Source of the DNA: UBA3071 sp965369635
GTDB taxonomy: Bacteria > Chloroflexota > Anaerolineae > UBA3071
Length of the DNA stretch: 17,794 nt
NCBI GenBank assembly: GCA_965369635.1
Contig: CBDURC010000025.1
Span: 1-17,794 of the forward strand
Direction: 5' to 3'
Part shown: positions 6,822 to 14,347 of the stretch, piece after piece
How the letters are laid out: each line of letters opens with the position of its first letter
Position numbering within the stretch: the first letter of the stretch is position 1
The notes under the pieces: model-generated
Database searches by the model: none
What the model was told of the DNA's origin: nothing
What the model saw: only the letters and a program-made list of their open reading frames with translations
Translations under genes and position numbers: made by a program

Positions 6822-6839
6822 ACCCAGCCAGACCCTGCC

Positions 6840-8654
6840 TCACTCCCCCATCTGATCGCGGAACAGAATCGCCCCGTTGGGACAAAGTTGCGCGCATATC
6901 TCACAGCCGGTGCAGAGCAGCGGGTCAATCTCCGCCTTCTGCCGCCCTGTCTTCTCGAAGACCAGCTCGCTCTTGCGCAAGGCGGGGCAGCCGGTGCGGA
7001 TGCAGGTCCAGCAGGCGATGCACTTCTCGGGGTCAATGCGCAGTGGCAGCCAGGTGCGGCGCACCTCGGGCAGCAGCGCGCACTCCCGTTTGGTGATCAG
7101 CACCGACGGGCCGTCGTGCTGGCGGCAGGCCTTGAAGGCATCCCGCACCGCCTTCACGTCGTAGGCGTCCACGACGTGCACTTCCTCCACGCCCAGGGCC
7201 CGCACCAGCGGCTCGAAGTTGATCTCCACCGTCTCCTGTCCCTGCAGCGTCTTGCCCGTGCTGGGGTTGTCCTGATGCCCGGTCATGGCCGTGATGCGGT
7301 TGTCCATGATCACGGTGATACTCTTGCCGCGGTTGTAGACTGTGCTGAGTAGCGCGGTCATGCCGGTGTGGAAGAAGGTGGAATCGCCGATGACGGCCAC
7401 GTGGCGCTCTTCGTCGCCGGCCACGTCCGCGCCGTGGGCCACGCCGATGCCTGCGCCCATGCAGCCGCAGGTGTGAATGCTGGACAGCGGCGGTAGCAGC
7501 CCCAGCGTGTAGCAGCCGATGTCCCCCTGAATGGGCAGCTTCGAGCGGCGCAGCTCGACGAAGACGCCCCGATGCGGGCAACCCGGGCAGAGCACTGGCG
7601 GGCGGGCCGGTAGCTCTCCCTTCTCCAGTTGAGGGGCGGGCGCGGCAGCCGAAGGCGGGAGCAGCCTAGCAGCGATGGCCGCCTCGCGCACCGCGCCCGG
7701 GTCCAGCTCGCCGCAAGCGGGGAAGATGGACTTGCCCCCCTCGTAGGGCTCTGGCCCAGAGTAGACCCCCACCCCCATGAGCCGGATTTCCTCTTCCAGG
7801 AAGGGGTCTAGCTCTTCGAGGACGACAAGCCGCTCCACCTGCGCGGCGAAGTCACGCACCAACTGGCGGGGCAGCGGATAGGTCATGCCCAGCCGCAGTA
7901 CCGACGCCTCGGGGAAGACCTCCTTGGCGTACTGGTAGGCGACGCCGCAGGTGACGATGCCCAGATCCCGCTGGCCCCACTCGATGCGGTTGTAGGGGAA
8001 GGTCTCGGCGAACTCGGCCAGTTGGCGAATGCGCTCCTCGATGATGTGATGCTTTTTGCGGGCGTTGCCCGGCACCATGACGTACTTGGCCGGGTTGCGG
8101 GGATACTTCTCCACCGCCGGTGGCTTCGTGACCCTCTCTCCCAGTTCCACCAGCGTGTCGGTGTGGCACAGACGGGTGGTCAGGCGCAGCAACACGGGCG
8201 TGTCGAACTGCTCGCTGATCTCCAGCGCCACGCCCACCAGTTCCTTCGCCTCCTGACTGTTGGAAGGCTCCAGGCAGGGCACGCGGGCGAACTTCGCGTA
8301 GTGCCGGTTGTCCTGCTCGTTCTGGCTGGAGTGCATCTGCGGGTCGTCGGCGGAAACGAAAACCAGCCCCGCCTCCAGCCCCGTCATCGAGGCGTAGAAG
8401 AAGGCATCGGCGGCGACGTTGAGGCCGACGTGCTTCATGCAGGTGAGCGCCCGGCGACCGGCGTAGGCCGCGCCGATGGCCACGTCCATGGCCACCTTCT
8501 CGTTGGTTGCCCATTCGGCGTAGACGTCGGGATAGCGGGCGAAGTTCTCCAGTATCTCGGTGCTGGGGGTGCCGGGATAGGCGGAGGCGACTTCCACGCC
8601 TGCTTCCCAACCGCCCCGCGCCACGGCCTCGTTGGCCGAGAGCAAGACTTTCAT
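6840..8654 (-). CDS. iorA: Indolepyruvate:ferredoxin oxidoreductase subunit alpha
   Basis: A 604-residue thiamine-diphosphate subunit and partner of IorB. The N-terminal half has the pyruvate-ferredoxin-oxidoreductase-type fold with ASAYPGTPSTEI, YAEWATNEKVA and HVGLNVAADAF. The C-terminal half has LCPGCPHRG, GDIGCYTLG and the ThDP/Mg motif GDSTFFHTGM with a downstream MDN. The extreme C-terminus carries two iron-sulfur motifs, CIACWTCIRTGCP and CTGCEICAQLCPNG, that receive the electrons before ferredoxin. Size and order match known IorA. ATG 8654 has GGAGG 7 bases upstream; the longer frame upstream lacks support. The promoter region overlaps the nested inverted-repeat element at 8710-8874. 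Confidence 0.94.
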   Translation of the reverse strand: MKVLLSANEAVARGGWEAGVEVASAYPGTPSTEILENFARYPDVYAEWATNEKVAMDVAIGAAYAGRRALTCMKHVGLNVAADAFFYASMTGLEAGLVFVSADDPQMHSSQNEQDNRHYAKFARVPCLEPSNSQEAKELVGVALEISEQFDTPVLLRLTTRLCHTDTLVELGERVTKPPAVEKYPRNPAKYVMVPGNARKKHHIIEERIRQLAEFAETFPYNRIEWGQRDLGIVTCGVAYQYAKEVFPEASVLRLGMTYPLPRQLVRDFAAQVERLVVLEELDPFLEEEIRLMGVGVYSGPEPYEGGKSIFPACGELDPGAVREAAIAARLLPPSAAAPAPQLEKGELPARPPVLCPGCPHRGVFVELRRSKLPIQGDIGCYTLGLLPPLSSIHTCGCMGAGIGVAHGADVAGDEERHVAVIGDSTFFHTGMTALLSTVYNRGKSITVIMDNRITAMTGHQDNPSTGKTLQGQETVEINFEPLVRALGVEEVHVVDAYDVKAVRDAFKACRQHDGPSVLITKRECALLPEVRRTWLPLRIDPEKCIACWTCIRTGCPALRKSELVFEKTGRQKAEIDPLLCTGCEICAQLCPNGAILFRDQMGE

Positions 8655-8709
8655 GACAAGTCCTCCATGAGCTCCCTCGCCCGGTGCTGGAGCAGCCGGG
8701 TTCATAGAG

Positions 8710-8874
8710 CTAGTAGTCCATCACGTTGGTTTTGATGCATGAGGGTAACGATTCTGTCCCTGCATGACGCACCGGACTCCCTAACTTGTTCGGGACCATC
8801 GCATGCCCCACCCCCAACAAGTTAGGGACTCCGGCACTCTGTGCCATATCAAAACCACCTTGATCAGGTACTAG
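8710..8874. mobile_element. Nested inverted-repeat element (MITE-like)
   Basis: Outer arms 8710-8736 and 8848-8874 match in 21 of 27 positions as inverted repeats, beginning CTAGTA and ending TACTAG, both with the run GGTTTTGAT. Nested inside, 8772-8790 (CCGGACTCCCTAACTTGTT) pairs with 8816-8834 at 18 of 19 positions around a 25-base loop. The 165-bp unit has no coding capacity. It lies between the secreted-protein stop and the iorA start. The shape fits a miniature inverted-repeat element, but it could also be a structured RNA or terminator; no target-site duplication is certain. Confidence 0.55.
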
Positions 8875-8935
8875 GCCCTTCGGGCTTCTGTTGGGTCCCC
8901 GAAGGGGGCTTCGTCCTTTCGGCCCGGAGCTTCCA
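8871..8935 (-). terminator. Cluster of GC-rich hairpins after the beta-helix gene
   Basis: Directly downstream of the beta-helix gene stop (8954, minus strand) lie several short stems with UUC/GAA loops: AGGCCC-TTC-GGGCTT (the last pairs G-U or A-U), CCCC-GAA-GGGG, and CCGAAGG against CCTTTCGG. No T-tract follows, so this is a terminator-like region rather than a textbook terminator. Together with the element at 8710-8874 it fills the 8655-8953 gap, in which I see no gene and no convincing iorA promoter. Confidence 0.4.
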
Positions 8936-8953
8936 ACTACGGGCGAATAGCTT

Positions 8954-10669
8954 TCAATGAGTACAGCCCTTCAGCACCAGCGGCACGTAGAGATGCCACT
9001 CGGCAGCGGTCGGTGTACTCGTGGGCGTAGCGGATGGCGTCGCTGTCGGCGTGTTCGTGGTCGTCGGCGTCCATGTTGGCGTGTTGGCCGCCGTAGAGGT
9101 GGGTGTCGGCGTTGGCTTCGAAGGATCCCACTCATCGGCGCCGATGTCATATCCCGCAACGAGAGGGCGAAGATCACCGTCTATGTCGTCGGTCACGCCG
9201 GCATCCACGCCCCTGTCAATTGCCGCCGATCTGGCGAGAAGGTGGTAGTCGCCTGCCGCTGGGTTCACGAACGCCGGATCGCCGTGCACATCGTTGGTGT
9301 TGGTCACGCCGCTACCGTAGTCTGTGTCGTTGCCGTTGAAAAGGGTGTGGTCTGCCGTGACGGTCGAGCTGGCTGGGGTGGTATTGGTAATGCCGATGGT
9401 GTGCCCGGTGATGATGTTGTTGATCAGGTCCAGAGAGACATAGTTCCGGACGTACAATCCCTCGCCGCTGCCTCCCACATTGTCGGCGATGGTGTTGTGC
9501 AGAAGGGTGCCAACGGAGGGACGGCTGCTCCTGGCGGAGAACCACAGCCCGCCCCCGTTTGCCCACCAGGCAGCCCCAGTCTGGTTCCTGGCGATGATGT
9601 TGTTGGTCAGGGTGAAGGTGGAGCCCTGGCTGATGACTACACCGCTGCCATCGTAGGCCGCGTTGCCGATGATGAGATTGCTGTCCAGGGTCAACTCATC
9701 ACCGTAGGTGACACTCACGCCGCCTCCGGTGCCTCCGTCTGGTGTCTGGGCGATGTTGCCTCGCACAGTGTTGCTGCGAAGAGTCACGCTGCCGTACTGG
9801 ATATAGATTCCGCCTCCTTCGCCGGAACGAACGGTGCTGGCGACATTGCCCTCCACCGTGTTGTCACTGATGAGTGCGTCGCTCTGGTAGGCATAGAGGC
9901 CACCGCCATCGGACGATCCGGCTGTGCTGCCCGTGTTGCTGATGATGGTATTGCCGGTGATTGTAGCGTCGCTGGTGTGAAGGCAGATGCCACCGCCCAG
10001 GCCGCGATCGCTGCTGCTGGCCGTGTTGCTGGAGATGGTGTTGTCTCGCACCTGCGCCTGGTGGCACGTCTCCAGGTGAATCCCCCCGCCATAAGCACGA
10101 TCGCTGCTGGTGCTGGCGACGTTGTCGATGATGATGTTATTGGCAATGATGGGATGGGCATAATCGCAATAGATGCCTCCGCCGGCATCCTGTCCCCCTT
10201 CACTCCCACCCAGCCCCGTGGCATCTCCCCCGGTGATCAAAAAGCCCTCAATCGTAGGCCCGATATCGCCCGTGATGCTGATCACTCGTCCCTGTCGCTG
10301 GGCATCCAGCGTCGTCGGATGGATGACCGGGTCGGGCGGGTCGGCGAAAGTAGCGTCGTAACCGCCGCGCAGGGTGATGGTCTTGTCCACTGCCACTACA
10401 TAGCCCAGCGTCGGGGTGTCGGGATCGGTGTAGACGCCTGCTGCCACCTTGATGGTATCGTCATTGGCGGCTAGATCCACCGCCCGCTGGACGGTGCGGC
10501 AGCGGTCGGCGATGCTATCGCACAGCTTGCTATCGTCTCCGTCGAGGGCCACATAGAGCGTGCCCGGATCAGCCCGGACGGTGAGTGGCCAACCGAACAG
10601 CAACCCGAACAGGCCCAGGGTCAGCCCCAGGCCCAGGGCAAGAGCGATGAGCCATTGACTACCTTTCAT
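8954..10669 (-). CDS. Secreted parallel beta-helix surface protein
   Basis: A 571-residue exported protein. MKGSQW and a hydrophobic stretch (residues 6-30) ending VRA form a signal peptide. Residues 35-420 are right-handed beta-helix coils with repeated GGGI and N-T-I-x-x-N turns (for example NTISSNTAS, NTIISNTGS, NTVEGNVAS), in which GGGIY-type glycine turns and asparagine ladders recur. Residues about 455-505 (AGDYHLLARSAAIDRG, then VAGYDIGADEW) resemble the choice-of-anchor-Q domain. A Thr/Pro linker follows and the C-terminus is LYVPLVLKGCTH, an ending typical of Chloroflexota exported proteins. No catalytic residues can be assigned; adhesion or polysaccharide binding is a guess. ATG 10669 is preceded by AAGGGGG. 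Confidence 0.85.
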   Translation of the reverse strand: MKGSQWLIALALGLGLTLGLFGLLFGWPLTVRADPGTLYVALDGDDSKLCDSIADRCRTVQRAVDLAANDDTIKVAAGVYTDPDTPTLGYVVAVDKTITLRGGYDATFADPPDPVIHPTTLDAQRQGRVISITGDIGPTIEGFLITGGDATGLGGSEGGQDAGGGIYCDYAHPIIANNIIIDNVASTSSDRAYGGGIHLETCHQAQVRDNTISSNTASSSDRGLGGGICLHTSDATITGNTIISNTGSTAGSSDGGGLYAYQSDALISDNTVEGNVASTVRSGEGGGIYIQYGSVTLRSNTVRGNIAQTPDGGTGGGVSVTYGDELTLDSNLIIGNAAYDGSGVVISQGSTFTLTNNIIARNQTGAAWWANGGGLWFSARSSRPSVGTLLHNTIADNVGGSGEGLYVRNYVSLDLINNIITGHTIGITNTTPASSTVTADHTLFNGNDTDYGSGVTNTNDVHGDPAFVNPAAGDYHLLARSAAIDRGVDAGVTDDIDGDLRPLVAGYDIGADEWDPSKPTPTPTSTAANTPTWTPTTTNTPTATPSATPTSTPTAAEWHLYVPLVLKGCTH

Positions 10670-10716
10670 CTTCGCACCCCCTTCCGAGCTTTTGCCCCAC
10701 GAATCCACGTTGAGTC

Positions 10717-10745
10717 ATTATACCTTGCTTTTCAGAGCTGAGCAA
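10717..10745 (-). promoter_or_regulatory. Promoter of the beta-helix gene
   Basis: On the minus strand, TTGCTC (10740-10745) is followed after exactly 17 bases by a perfect TATAAT (10717-10722), about 45 bases before the ATG at 10669. This leaves a short 5' leader containing the AAGGGGG ribosome-binding site. Confidence 0.65.
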
Positions 10746-10794
10746 GGCAGGGGAGGATCAAAGTGGTCGGCTACGCCTCTGCGCTGCCCTGGTT

Positions 10795-10822
10795 TTGCAT
10801 TCTCTGCTCCATCATGTATCAT
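10795..10822 (+). promoter_or_regulatory. Candidate promoter of the FeS/FAD oxidoreductase operon
   Basis: TTGCAT (10795-10800), a 16-base spacer and TATCAT (10817-10822) lie about 40 bases before the ATG at 10861. The -10 word GTATCATAG (10816-10824) is the same nonamer found at the methyltransferase promoter. Confidence 0.5.
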
Positions 10823-10833
10823 AGATCTGATAC
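10816..10833. promoter_or_regulatory. Interrupted palindrome over the -10 box
   Basis: GTATCA-TAGATC-TGATAC has 6-bp inverted arms and a 6-base centre and overlaps the candidate -10 box and start region of the oxidoreductase operon. This is the place where a dimeric repressor would bind. No regulator gene is adjacent. Confidence 0.4.
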
Positions 10834-10860
10834 CTCCCCAGAGATACAAGGAGACGACAC

Positions 10861-12990
10861 ATGCAGGATCACCGAGTCCGAGAACATCCGATCCTACCCG
10901 TCGAAGAACGGGCCACCTTCGAGTTTACCTGGCAGGGGCAGACGATGGTGGCCAAGGAGGGGGAGACCATTGCCTCGGCCCTGTTCGCCAACGGCGTGCG
11001 CATCTTTGGCCACCACCACAAGGACGGAGCGCCGCAGGGCATGTTCTGCGCTAACGGGCAATGTGCGCAGTGCATGGTCGTGGCCAACGGGCTGCCCGTG
11101 AAATCGTGCATGGTGCTGGTCGAGCCGGCAATGCAGGTGCAGCCGATGGTAGGGCTGCCGGTGCTGCCGAGGGTCGAAGGGGGAATAGCGCTGCAGCTTC
11201 CCGAAACGGTAGAGGTAGAGTGCCTGATCATCGGCGGAGGGCCGGCGGGGCTCTCGGCGGCCATCGAACTGGGCAAGGTCGGCGTCCGCACGCTGGTTGT
11301 GGACGACAAGCACCGGCTGGGCGGCAAGCTGGTGCTCCAGACCCACAAGTTCTTCGGCTCCATCGAGGACTGCTACGCCGGCACGCGGGGCATTGACATC
11401 GCCACGAGGTTGGAGGAGGAAGTTCGCAGTTTCGAGAACGTGCAGGTGTGGCTGGACACCACCGCTCTGGCCGTCTTCTCCGACCGCAAGGTGGGCGTGC
11501 TGCAAGGCCAACACTACGTGGTCGTCCAGCCGCACGTTCTGCTGGTGGCCACGGGAGCGCGGGAGAAATCGTTGGTTTTCAAAGGCAACACTCTTCCTGG
11601 CGTCTACGGCGCGGGTGCCTTCCAGACCCTGCTCAACCGCGACCTGGTGCGTCCGGCCGAGCGACTGTTCATCGTCGGTGGGGGCAACGTGGGCCTGATC
11701 GCTGGCTACCATGCCCTGCAAGCAGGTATTGAGGTGGTGGGTCTGTGTGAAGCATTACCCGACTGCAGCGGCTACAAGGTGCACAAGGACAAACTGGCCC
11801 GCTTCGGCGTACCCATTTACACCTCGCATACCATCCTCAGCGCTAACGGCCAAGTACAGGTGGAGTCGGTGACCATCGCTCAGGTTGACCGCCTTTGGCA
11901 ACCGATTCCCGGCACGGAACAATCCTTCGCTTGCGATACGGTGCTCGTCGCCGTGGGGCTCGATCCTGTGGATGAACTCACACGCAAGGCCAAGGAGTTC
12001 GGCCTGCCGGTCTACGCGGCAGGCGATGCGGAGGAGATCGCCGAAGCCTCGTCGGCGATGTTCACGGGCAAGATCCGCGGCCTGGAGATCGCCAAATCGT
12101 TGGGCCGGGACGTGGGCGAGATCCCGCCGGAGTGGCACCGTACCAGCGAGATCCTCAAATCCCGCCCCGGTGCGGTCGTCGTCGAGGACATCCCCGAACG
12201 TGAGGATGGGGTATTCCCCGTCTTGCACTGCGCCCAGGAGATCCCCTGCAATCCGTGTGCGAGCGTCTGCGCACAAGGGTGCATCATTATCGGAGGCGAC
12301 GACATTCGCGGCCTGCCGGAATATGTGGGCGAGGGATGTTCGGGGTGCCAGAAGTGCGTGGCCATCTGTCCTGGATTGGCCATTACGCTGGTGGACTATC
12401 GCAAGGATCGAGGCTACCCCACCGTCACGATCCCCTACGAGTTCCTGGGTCGAACCATCCACGAAGGGGACGCGGTCACGGTGCTGGACACCGAGGGCAG
12501 CATTCTGGGCAACGTGGAGGTGGTCAAGGTGCGGGCGCCCAAGATGGCTGACCGAGCCTACCTGGTCAAGGTCAGGGCGCCTAGGGAGATCGCCAGGCGC
12601 ATCGCTGGCATCCGGGTGCAAGAGGAGTCCGTGGGTGAACCGCTGGGCCACTACGTGGGCCGCATTCAGGACGACGCCATGATCTGCCGTTGCGAGCGGG
12701 TCACGGCAGGCGAGATCCGGGCGCTGATCCGGGCGGGGATTCGGGACATGAACGATATCAAAGCACTGACACGGGCGGGGATGGGAGCCTGCGGGGCGAA
12801 GACGTGCACGGCGATCATCAAGCGGCTCTTCCGTGAGGAGGGCGTGCCGGAGGGTCAGTTCGTGGAGAGCACGCAGCGTCCCCTATTCGTCGAAGTGCCG
12901 TTGGGCGTGTTCGCGGGCGTGTCCACCGGCGAGCGGCCTGAGGAAACCGCCGTCGTGCACGCCACCGACATCCATGAGGGAGGGATGTGA
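10861..12990 (+). CDS. Fused 2Fe-2S/FAD/2x4Fe-4S/BFD-like oxidoreductase subunit
   Basis: A 709-residue four-module redox protein. Residues 15-100 are a Fer2_4-type [2Fe-2S] domain with C63, C68, C71 and C83. Residues 118-430 are a pyridine-nucleotide-disulfide-type flavoprotein with an FAD motif GGGPAG (125-130) and a second dinucleotide motif FIVGGGNVG. Next come ferredoxin-like clusters CNPCASVCAQGC and CSGCQKCVAICP. Near the C-terminus, ICRCERV and GACGAKTC give a BFD-like [2Fe-2S] site. The order resembles the HcnA-HcnB, SoxA and proline/opine dehydrogenase large subunits, without the GcvT-like domain of SoxA. It likely moves electrons from the partner at 13008 to NAD or a quinone/ferredoxin pool. 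AAGGAG precedes ATG 10861. The substrate is unknown. Confidence 0.85.
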   Translation: MQDHRVREHPILPVEERATFEFTWQGQTMVAKEGETIASALFANGVRIFGHHHKDGAPQGMFCANGQCAQCMVVANGLPVKSCMVLVEPAMQVQPMVGLPVLPRVEGGIALQLPETVEVECLIIGGGPAGLSAAIELGKVGVRTLVVDDKHRLGGKLVLQTHKFFGSIEDCYAGTRGIDIATRLEEEVRSFENVQVWLDTTALAVFSDRKVGVLQGQHYVVVQPHVLLVATGAREKSLVFKGNTLPGVYGAGAFQTLLNRDLVRPAERLFIVGGGNVGLIAGYHALQAGIEVVGLCEALPDCSGYKVHKDKLARFGVPIYTSHTILSANGQVQVESVTIAQVDRLWQPIPGTEQSFACDTVLVAVGLDPVDELTRKAKEFGLPVYAAGDAEEIAEASSAMFTGKIRGLEIAKSLGRDVGEIPPEWHRTSEILKSRPGAVVVEDIPEREDGVFPVLHCAQEIPCNPCASVCAQGCIIIGGDDIRGLPEYVGEGCSGCQKCVAICPGLAITLVDYRKDRGYPTVTIPYEFLGRTIHEGDAVTVLDTEGSILGNVEVVKVRAPKMADRAYLVKVRAPREIARRIAGIRVQEESVGEPLGHYVGRIQDDAMICRCERVTAGEIRALIRAGIRDMNDIKALTRAGMGACGAKTCTAIIKRLFREEGVPEGQFVESTQRPLFVEVPLGVFAGVSTGERPEETAVVHATDIHEGGM

Positions 12991-13007
12991 GCTGGAGGGA
13001 GGCGCAT

Positions 13008-14165
13008 GTGACTACGAAGGTATATGATGTCATCATCGTCGGCGCGGGGAGCATCGGCTGCCCGGCGGCTTTCTTCTTGATCCAGGCGGGGATCAAGCCC
13101 CTGGTCATTGATCAGTTCGCCAGCCCCGGGCAGGGTGCGAACAAAGCGGCCATCGGCGGCATACGCGCCACCCACTCGCACGTTTCCAAGATCCGCATGT
13201 GTGTCAAGAGCCTTGATATCTTCTCTACCTGGGAGGAGACATATGGCGACAACCTGGAGTGGTACCAGGGAGGGTACTCCTTCGTGGCCTACCGCGAGCG
13301 GGAGGAGCAGATTCTGAAGAGCCTCCTCAAGGTGCAGCAGTCGTATGGGCTGAACATCCGCTGGCTGGATCGAGATGGATTGCTAGAGGTCATTCGGGCG
13401 CTGAACCCCCGCGACTTGATCGGTGGCACGTACTCGCCAGAGGATGGCAGCGCCTCCCCCCTGCGCTCGGCGCACGCCTTCTACGCCCGGGCTGCGGAGC
13501 GGGGTGCCGAGTTCCACTTCAACGAGCGGGTGACAGGGATCATCACCCGCGGCGGCCAGGTGGTCGGCGTGCGCACGGACAGGGGAGGCTATGCCACGAA
13601 CACGGTCATTAACGCGGCGGGGCCGTGGGCCAAGGCGGTAGCGCGTATGGCCCGGTTGGACGTGCCCGTCGTGCCCGACAGCCACGAGGCAGGCATCACT
13701 GAGCCGGTGGCGCGCTTCCTGGAGCCGATGGTGGTGGACATCCGCCCTGCCCAGGGCTCGAGGAACTACTACTTCTACCAGCACAAACCTGGTCCCATCG
13801 TCTTCTGTATCACTCCCGAGCCGCCCCTTGTGGGTACTGACCGGAGGGAGACCTCGGTCTTCCTGCCCATGATCGCCCGCCGCATGGTGGACTTGATGCC
13901 GCGCCTGGCTAACGTCCGCGTGCGGCGCACGTGGCGAGGGCTATACCCCATGACGCCTGATGGCTTCCCCATCGTGGGGCGAGTGAAGGAGTTGGAGGGT
14001 TACATCAACGCCGTGGGGATGTGCGGGCAAGGCTTCATGCTCGGTCCGGGGCTAGCCACCTACCTGGTCAAGATCGTGCAGGGCAACCTGACCCCGGAGG
14101 ACGAAGAGGTCCTGGCGGGGTTGACGCTCTATCGAGACTTTGGTGGGGAGGAGAAGCTGAAGTAG
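13008..14165 (+). CDS. DAO-family FAD-dependent amine/imino-acid oxidoreductase
   Basis: A 385-residue flavoprotein of the D-amino-acid oxidase/sarcosine oxidase beta/HcnC family. It starts with YDVIIVGAGSIGCPAAFFL, the Rossmann FAD motif; KAAIGGIRATHSH lies where the flavin isoalloxazine is bound in relatives. GGYATNTVINAAGPWA and the C-terminal MTPDGFPIVGRV and GMCGQGFMLGPGLATYLV complete the family pattern. It probably oxidises a small amine, amino or imino acid and passes electrons to the fused FeS/FAD protein upstream. GTG 13008 is chosen because GGAGG lies 5 bases upstream; an alternative GTG at 12987 overlaps the upstream stop. The gap is 17 bp, so the two are co-transcribed. Confidence 0.88.
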   Translation: MTTKVYDVIIVGAGSIGCPAAFFLIQAGIKPLVIDQFASPGQGANKAAIGGIRATHSHVSKIRMCVKSLDIFSTWEETYGDNLEWYQGGYSFVAYREREEQILKSLLKVQQSYGLNIRWLDRDGLLEVIRALNPRDLIGGTYSPEDGSASPLRSAHAFYARAAERGAEFHFNERVTGIITRGGQVVGVRTDRGGYATNTVINAAGPWAKAVARMARLDVPVVPDSHEAGITEPVARFLEPMVVDIRPAQGSRNYYFYQHKPGPIVFCITPEPPLVGTDRRETSVFLPMIARRMVDLMPRLANVRVRRTWRGLYPMTPDGFPIVGRVKELEGYINAVGMCGQGFMLGPGLATYLVKIVQGNLTPEDEEVLAGLTLYRDFGGEEKLK

Positions 14166-14233
14166 TGTCATGCCAGATGCACGTGAGCAGTGAGAGAAGG
14201 CCTTTTTGGCAGTGCCAACCGCAAGGGCAAAAA

Positions 14234-14270
14234 CGTGAAACGTGAAACGTGATGCGTGAAGGAAATCACG
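14234..14270. repeat. CGTGAAA tandem words with inverted end
   Basis: The plus strand carries drifting copies of the heptamer CGTGAAA (14234-14260), including GTGAAACGTGATGCGTG (14242-14258), which matches 1647-1663 at 16 of 17 bases. AACGTGAT (14246-14253) is also the reverse complement of ATCACGTT (14265-14272). The array sits between the FAD oxidoreductase stop (14165) and the DUF4097-like gene. Apart from an AGGAGG ribosome-binding site at 14334-14339 the gap holds no other clear signal. Confidence 0.7.
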
Positions 14271-14347
14271 TTGCCCGCGACTTCTTCCGCTCCAGTGCGT
14301 AGAGAGAGACGAAAGTATCTGACCAAGGAGCAAAGGAGGAAGGGATC

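Noticed and set aside
8022..8735. Plus-strand open frame of 237 codons over the 5' part of iorA
   Set aside because: It is antisense to recognised IorA motifs, and its C-terminal part runs into the inverted-repeat element without any conserved feature.
8957..10474. Long plus-strand open frame of 505 codons opposite the beta-helix gene
   Set aside because: It is the complement of a gene with signal peptide, coil repeats and a lineage-typical C-terminus; the reverse product has no domain signature and no ribosome-binding site.
11755..12651. Minus-strand open frame of 298 codons inside the FeS/FAD oxidoreductase gene
   Set aside because: It is antisense to well-conserved cysteine and FAD motifs, so it is an effect of high GC rather than a gene.
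14234..14272. Possible CRISPR array from the regular CGTGAAA words
   Set aside because: The unit is only 7 bases, without spacers of constant length, and no cas gene is near. The same applies to the arrays at 6112-6138 and 16160-16210.
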